NCBI GenBank assembly: GCA_020205615.1
Contig: CM035170.1
Coordinates: forward strand, 34,038,123 to 34,102,122
Origin: Panax quinquefolius
Taxonomy: Eukaryota > Streptophyta > Magnoliopsida > Apiales > Araliaceae
DNA length: 64,000 bases
Direction: 5' to 3'
Part shown: positions 58,261-64,000 of the stretch, piece by piece
How the letters are laid out: each line of letters opens with the position of its first letter
How positions within the stretch are numbered: position 1 is the stretch's first letter
Notes under the pieces: model-generated
What the model saw: only the letters and a program-made list of their open reading frames with translations
Databases searched by the model: none
What the model was told of the DNA's origin: nothing
Program-made: the position numbers and the translations under genes

Positions 58261-58569
58261 TGAAGAACTCGAAGAGAGACTCATTTCAAAGACATGTTAC
58301 GATCATGCCATCCCGAAAAGCTTAACGTGGAAATGACGCGATGAGTAGAAGATCATATCTTGACGAAAAGTGCGATGATGTCAAGTATACGCGTAGAGCC
58401 AACTTTAATAGAAAAGTTAAGATTGCTCGAGCCACCGACTTCGGAGGTGATGCGTATGAAGAAGAAAGTACAAGAAGGAGCTATTAGGAAGCGAGAATTG
58501 ATGAAGAAGGAATACTTGAGTCCACTCTAGACTTTGTGTTCCTAACGACTCGATTTGAAGTACAAGATT

Positions 58570-59845
58570 ATGATGGAGGCACACACACGCCATTTTGCAA
58601 TCCATCCGAAGTACTAAAATGTATCGTGATCTTCGACATACATTTTGGTGGAACAATATGAAGAGAGAGATTGCAAAGTTTATCTCGATGTGTTTAACTT
58701 GCCAACGTGTAAAGGCGGAGCATCTTGTACCTAAGGGTCCGTTGCAACCACTTGAGATTTCTGAATGGAAGTGGAACACATTACTATGGATTTCGTTATT
58801 GGTCTTCCTACGGTTTCTCAAGGCATCAATGCTATTTGGGTTATTGTTGATAGATTAACCAAGTCCTGCTCATTTCTTGCGTCACGGAGACTTATTCCTT
58901 GAACGTCTTGCTAGTATGTACGTGAATGAGATTGTGAGGTTGTATGGCATGCCTGTATCCATAGTTTTGGATCGTGACCCAAGATTCACTTCAAGATTTT
59001 GGGTTAGCTTGCAAAAAGCTATGGGCACGGATTTACGATTCAGTTCGGCATACCATCCTCAAACGGATGGGCAATCAGAAAGGACTACTCAAACTCTTGA
59101 AGATATATTAAAACTCGTGTCCTAGATTTCAAAGGAAGTTGGGATAAGTACTTGCCATTGGTGGAATTCTCATACAACAATAGTTATTAAACAAATATAG
59201 GCATGGTTCCATTGAAGCATTATATGGACAAAAATGTCGTTCTCAATATGTTGGGATGAGGTGGGTGAAGCAACATTGTTGGGACCCGAGTTAATACGTA
59301 TGACTAATGATTCGACAACGTATACAAAGCAAGACAAGATCGACAAAAAGAGTTACGCGGATCTTCATTGAAAGGACGTGGAATTTAATGTAGGGATCAT
59401 GTATTGTCATGAGTTGCTCCATGGAAGGGTGTTACAAGATTTGGGAAGAGAGGAAAGCTCAATCCATGATTTATTGGTCCATTTCAAATTCTTGACCGAA
59501 AGTAGGAAATGTAGCCTATAGACTTGCGTTACCTCCGAGTATGTCTCGTGTTCATAATGTGTTTCACATATCCGCACTTCAGTAAATATGTGAAAGACCG
59601 AACCACGTTATTGAGTTAGAACCGGACGAGATAGCCAAGACTTAACGTATGAGGAGGTACTGTCAAGATTTTGGATAGGAAGGAGCATGTCCTACGCAAG
59701 AAAGGTCATACCACAAGTTAAAGTTTTGTGGAGGAATCATCTATATAGGAAATGACCGAGAATTGGAAACGAAATGAAAGCGAGGTATCCTCACCTTTTC
59801 GAAACACTGTGTATCGTCACGCCAATTTCGAGGACGAAATTTCAT
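58570..59845 (+). pseudogene. pol: Integrase and chromodomain remnant of D
   Basis: Zinc-domain part RSTKMYRDLRHTFWW and CLTCQRVKAEHLVP at 58600-58730; core with WISLL (first Asp region broken), VLDRDPRFTSRFW and SSAYHPQTDGQSE at 58960-59080. Then frameshifted GPFQIL, RVHNVFHISAL and a chromodomain-like tail to ARYPHLFE near 59800. It aligns closely with C 20397-21505 but with many small indels. Confidence 0.82.
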
Positions 59846-59857
59846 AAGGAGGGAGGT
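59842..59857 (+). other. Polypurine tract of D
   Basis: TCATAAGGAGGGAGGT directly before the LTR start TGTAAGACT at 59858. Confidence 0.82.
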
Positions 59858-62699
59858 TGTAAGACTCAAATTTTTTTTAAATAAAAAGGAATTTCCTTTA
59901 TTTATTATTTTGAAATAGTAAGGGTTGATTTGATTAATGTGGATAGTTAAGGGTTAAATATGCAAATATTTCAAAATAAGCAAGTGGTTATAAAATATTC
60001 ATTGTTGTCGGGGAATATTCGTTTGGTCGTGGAATATTAAATGCGGTTGGGGAATATTATTATGCGTGGCAAGGTGACCATGTGTGGGCCCCATAACTTG
60101 AAAGCGATTGGATGAAGAAAACGACAAATATAAGTTATTTTTAAATAACTACAGTAGTTATTCCAATTATCTTGTTGGAATACCCGTTGGTTAAAACACA
60201 CTAATATGCGTTGTTGAACAAGTAGCACACCAGATTGCACCAATTATTGATTCTTACGTGAAGAAGGCACTACTCAATAATGGTTACTGTGAATTAACAT
60301 TCAAGATTTTATTGAGTTAATAATTGCTGCGTTGATATTTTATATTATTGTTGTTTCAATAATTGTCATTACACAAGATATCTTTCATTATCGAAGCAAT
60401 AATTCATATTATCTGAATAATATTATTAGATAACATTATTGGCAATGTCTAGAAAGTTCGCTCTAAGGAGAGGTTTGGTCACCTAATCATGCCGCCAAGA
60501 AGAAGAAATTCTTATTGGAAAGCCCCTCTTTCTGAGGAAACCGCTCTGGTTGTCAATATTGTGATTACGTAATATTATTTGTGAATAATTAATTATTGAT
60601 TTATATGATGAGGAAAATATTGATTTTATGTGGACATAGATGGAGAAAATTTTAAAATGACAATTGTTGAAAATTAATATTTTATCTTTTTCTCGATAAA
60701 ATAATTCATTTAAATATATTATTTTAATAATATATTAACGGTGATATTTTTACAACGAATGTGGGATATATGAGTATACTGAGGAGGAAGAGTATTTTTT
60801 GTTGCAATAAATGTTTAAAACATGTTAAACATGTCGATTGGACCCCATTTATCGATCGAAATTTGATTATAGCACTGTAAAATTGCCCGCTTGTGGATTT
60901 TTGGTCAATTTCGATTGGAATTTGGAAAAACTTTTTCGCAAAGTTGTAGAGAATTGAATTTCCTATAAAAACTCGCAAGATTTGAATTTTCTGATGAAAG
61001 GGCTATTTATTATGAATTATTGAAGTTCCAAAGTTCAAATAATTGATTTTTGAAGTTTAAAATATTTAAAATTTAGAAAACGTTTTTTTTCTTTTTTTTC
61101 TAGAAGGTGGCATGTGTTTGATGGTGAAATCAGATTCTAGACATGTGTAGAAAATAATATAATTATATTATTAATTTATTAAATTTTTCGCTTTGGTGTT
61201 CTAAGCAATTTCTATAAATAGGTGCTTAGGTTAGAATTGAAAATCACACCAAAACTCGAAGTTTTCTCTCTATATTATCGAGCGTATTCTTGTGAGTATT
61301 TTGAGTATACTTTGAGTATTGCTATATCTGATGCAAGTCCAAGTCATAGCCTTTATATCCTGTTTCAAATTTAGAAGACTTGATCTTTCGAGGTAAGGGA
61401 TATTTTTTTTTTCAGTAATGATATTATTTCTTCAATATCATTATCTTTGAAATGTTGATCCGAAGTTTTTATCAAATTTGGAACTTTTTCATGTCGGGTT
61501 ACTATTCATGGGTTACTATTCATGAGTTATTATTCACGAGTTACTATTCATGGAGTTCTTATTCACGAGTTACTATTCACGCAGTACTATTCATGTAAGC
61601 GTGAAGATGTTTTTGTGGAATTTCTATCTTTTGGTGTTGGAGTTACTATTCACGATATCTAAGACTTTATTCACGATATCTAAGACTATTCACGATACTT
61701 GATTATTCAATAGAAAAATAAAATTTCTTCTTTTCGTCTAAAACATCTATTCGGATACTAACTCGATCAGTATCCATGTTTTGATCATTCTTGAATTTTA
61801 CACCACTATGATTATTTTTGAGGTATTTTTGGGCGTGGATAAAACCAAGTACTAATCCTTAATCCTTAATCCTTGTCATTTTGTTTCTTTGGATTCGCTT
61901 TCTTAAAAATATTTTTCATCATCCTCGCCTTAAATGATGATATTATTGAATATCTTGGCCTCGTAGTGTAAAGATGAATGATTTCAAGAATATCTTTGGC
62001 CCTGTAGTGTAAAGATGAACAGTGTTGAGATGAACATGACCGATTGATTAATATCTTTGGCCTATAGTGCAAAGATGAGCAGTGTTTAAATGAACATGAC
62101 TAATGATGAATATCTTTTCTGTAGTCAAAAGATGAATATTTGATTCCAGATGCATATTGATTGATGTTACAGGATAAAATATTGATGATGGATTATTAAA
62201 TTCATAGATTATAGTAGATTTCATTGTCACGTAACTCTTCTATGAATTATTATTTCAACATGTAATATTGATCTCGAAACTTGTTGTCTATTGTATTCTA
62301 TCGATTTTTCCTGTTGAAGACTAACGATAATTTGTTGTATATTATCTTAGTCATAATATTCTTTCTTGGGCTAGTTGAGCTCACCCTTTTCCTTGTTGTT
62401 CCATTTTTCTTCTCGGGAGGCGAGAATGTAGCGAGTACTAGTCGGGGTATGGAATGAAGGTTCTAGAGAGAGTTGTTTAGTAGTCCTCACCATTTTTGTA
62501 AAATAATGAATCAATAATTATGATGGGGATTTATTTGCGTGTGGATATTGTCTAGAAGACAATATTATATTTAAACTCACAGTATATATTGTCGTATTTC
62601 ACACGACATTTGTATTATTGAAGTTGTAGTTTGCTTCTTGTACCATGTATTTGGCGACTCAGAATGGGTGTTGTGTATACCTATTTTGGGGGCGTCACA
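59858..62699 (+). repeat. 3' LTR of D
   Basis: 2842 bp, TGTAAGACTC to GGGGGCGTCACA, then the GTATG duplication. The last segment matches the C LTR end exactly (GGCGACTCAGAATGGGTG), where the 5' LTR of D has lost bases. TATA box near 61211. Hairpin units at 61940-62135; one has ATCTTTT/AAAAGAT arms instead of ATCTTTG/CAAAGAT. Confidence 0.92.
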
Positions 62700-64000
62700 G
62701 TATGTGAATCTTGCTTGGTTAGGATGTAGATGATGAATCAATGGAGTGTTCCATTTGATTTGGCATGTAGAACGTGAGTAACGAAGTTATGACGAATTTT
62801 ACGAAAATAGACGTTAAACGTCAAAAACGTAGAAATCTCAAATTAGTAGTCAAAAGTTGCAGTGTGACTCGAAAAATTCGGTTTTTAATGTCAACACGTG
62901 AGATAGGGCATTCAAGAGTCGTGGACTCAAGAATCATCGAATTCCAACTTAGAAGGAAGAAAACGAGTATTGAACGCTCACGAACGATAAACGAACGCTC
63001 GATAATGAACCAAAAGGTGAATTCCGAGTTAACGAATTCGAAAATGTAAGATTCTTTCATGAACACCTAGAGTAGGTAATTTGTGAGTTGTGGGCTTTTA
63101 AAAGAGCATATTCGAACTTAAAATGATCAAATTTGGAGTTCGGGAGGTTCGTCAAAGTGAGAAAAGCTATCAAAGTATCTGGTGCACAGAGTTGGCACCG
63201 CGGCGCCAACCCAAAATAAATAACTGGTGCTGCAGTGCCGAGCAGTGCCAAAAGGAAGCCATAACCTACTGGATCTTCGCACCGCAGCGTGAAAGTTAGT
63301 ACTAGGACTCGCGCCTCGGTATGAAAGTCACGGATAAAACCATCAAGATTGGGCGCAGCTCCACTATAGTGAAGGGATGTCATGTGGCCGCAATACCGAA
63401 AAGGTGAGAAATGGTTGACCAAGTTAGGTTTGTAATTCCAATTGAATGTAAACCAATAGTAAGACATGAATGTACTTAATGTACATGATAAGGCTAACTT
63501 TAAATCACTTATAAAGTGAGAACATTAGAAGGTTAAGTATGGTTCAACAAAAATTAAATGAAGAACGCAAAAGTGTAAACAAGTAAACCGTGAATGGTGT
63601 TCAACGTTGGTACTTCACAAATGATGATCGAGTGTCGGTTAATAACGTAGTAACGTTAATGAGTCGTAATGAAGTATAGTAAGTTGAATTGACAATATTA
63701 ATGGAATAAATCCAAGTAAGACATAGAAGAGAAAGAAGTTGGTTAAAACAATAAAGTTAGTTTGTTTGGTAGCTAATCATAGTGTGCTATGTGAATATAT
63801 CATGTAGATCTTGTAAAGACTTAGAACTGTTGAATATTATATTCGAAGACACTTGAAGGCAAGTTTTCTTAACACATGTCTAACCTCCGTGTTAGCCAAG
63901 TTTTCTGTGATTCATGTCATGAAATGCATGAATTGTTTTAAAGAAAGAGTCGATGCCAGTTTTAACTCGGCTAAACTAATCTTGAAGAGTTGATTGAGTT
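62700..64000 (+). repeat. 3' LTR of E, second part, running off the window
   Basis: Continues the E LTR after D. Contains GC-rich palindromes at 63191-63210 and near 63236-63303 and ends inside sequence corresponding to about 48.2-48.3 kb of F, so the LTR end is not reached. Reading frames here, such as 62774-63049, show no known domain and are LTR sequence. Confidence 0.75.

Larger units (their letters stand above)
53116..62699 (+). mobile_element. Element D: Tekay/Del-like chromovirus with both LTRs, decayed inside
   Basis: 9584 bp inserted in the 3' LTR of E with a perfect target duplication GTATG (53111-53115 and 62700-62704). LTRs at 53116-55902 and 59858-62699, a primer site at 55906-55916 and an internal region of only about 3.9 kb in which gag, protease, RT and integrase are all fragmentary. 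Same family as C. The two LTRs share long identical stretches separated by small clusters of differences. Confidence 0.93.
42563..64000 (+). mobile_element. Element E: Tekay/Del-like chromovirus, split by F and D
   Basis: Plus strand: leader (42563-42822), gag (42823-43911), protease and RT start (43912-44593), insertion F, RT-RNase H-integrase-chromodomain (49086-51839), polypurine tract and 3' LTR (51888-53115, then 62700 to the window end, split by D). The 5' LTR and primer site are absent; the A2 LTR abuts the leader. Apart from insertions, gag-pol is nearly collinear and full length, interrupted by several stops and a few frameshifts. Confidence 0.88.

Noticed and set aside
62774..63049. 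91-codon plus-strand frame after D
   Set aside because: It lies in the 3' LTR of E and resembles LTR segments of F in other frames; no domain is visible.

Overview
This is a plant (most likely dicot) heterochromatic window built almost entirely of nested and broken transposable elements. I see no host gene, rRNA, tRNA or CRISPR. The kingdom call rests on several plant-specific lineages: Tat/Ogre-like Ty3/gypsy elements with a second RNase H and an antisense extra ORF, Tekay/Del-like chromoviruses with a C-terminal chromodomain, an Athila-like zinc-finger gag with a tRNA-Asp-type primer site, and a CACTA DNA transposon. Every coding region carries stops or frameshifts, so all are annotated as pseudogenes.

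Layout, left to right (element names are mine). A0 (1-507, minus): 5' leader, primer site and LTR edge of a Tat/Ogre-type element. G (508-2523): inverted LTR-like fragment with an AT-rich hairpin array. 2524-3232: 5' piece of an F-type chromovirus LTR, cut just after its TATA box. A1 (3233-16443, minus): 3' LTR and a deleted 3' half of a Tat/Ogre-type element; its LTR is interrupted by B (3591-9910, minus), an Athila-derived non-autonomous element with target duplication TGTGT. C (16444-24027, plus): chromovirus without its 5' part, broken in pol by an inverted F-type LTR fragment (17726-20396). A2 (24028-42562, minus): the most complete Tat/Ogre-type copy, with antisense aORF, integrase, two RNases H, RT, protease, gag, leader, primer site and 5' LTR; a CACTA element (34953-39155, target duplication TTA) lies 13 bp upstream of its gag ATG. 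E (42563 to the end, plus): chromovirus whose pol is split by F (44594-49085), apparently a 4.5 kb solo LTR with target duplication GATGA, and whose 3' LTR is split by D (53116-62699), a two-LTR chromovirus with target duplication GTATG.

Relative order: E is older than F and D; A1 is older than B; A2 is older than the CACTA element; C is older than the inverted F-type piece inside it. The A1/C and C/A2 borders lack matching target duplications and look like illegitimate recombination.

The most unusual structure is in the A-type LTRs. They hold three tandem arrays whose units are short hairpins; in two of these arrays the stems change by paired, compensating substitutions while the loop or spacer sequence stays constant. 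The best case is a constant GGTTATCT loop with stems such as CCTCGG/CCGAGG, CCTTGG/CCAAGG and CCTGG/CCAGG. Simpler hairpin arrays occur in G and in the C/D LTRs. A second notable pattern is that the two LTRs of D differ mostly in small clusters, many at CTG or CAG sites, as if those trinucleotides were mutated or misread selectively.
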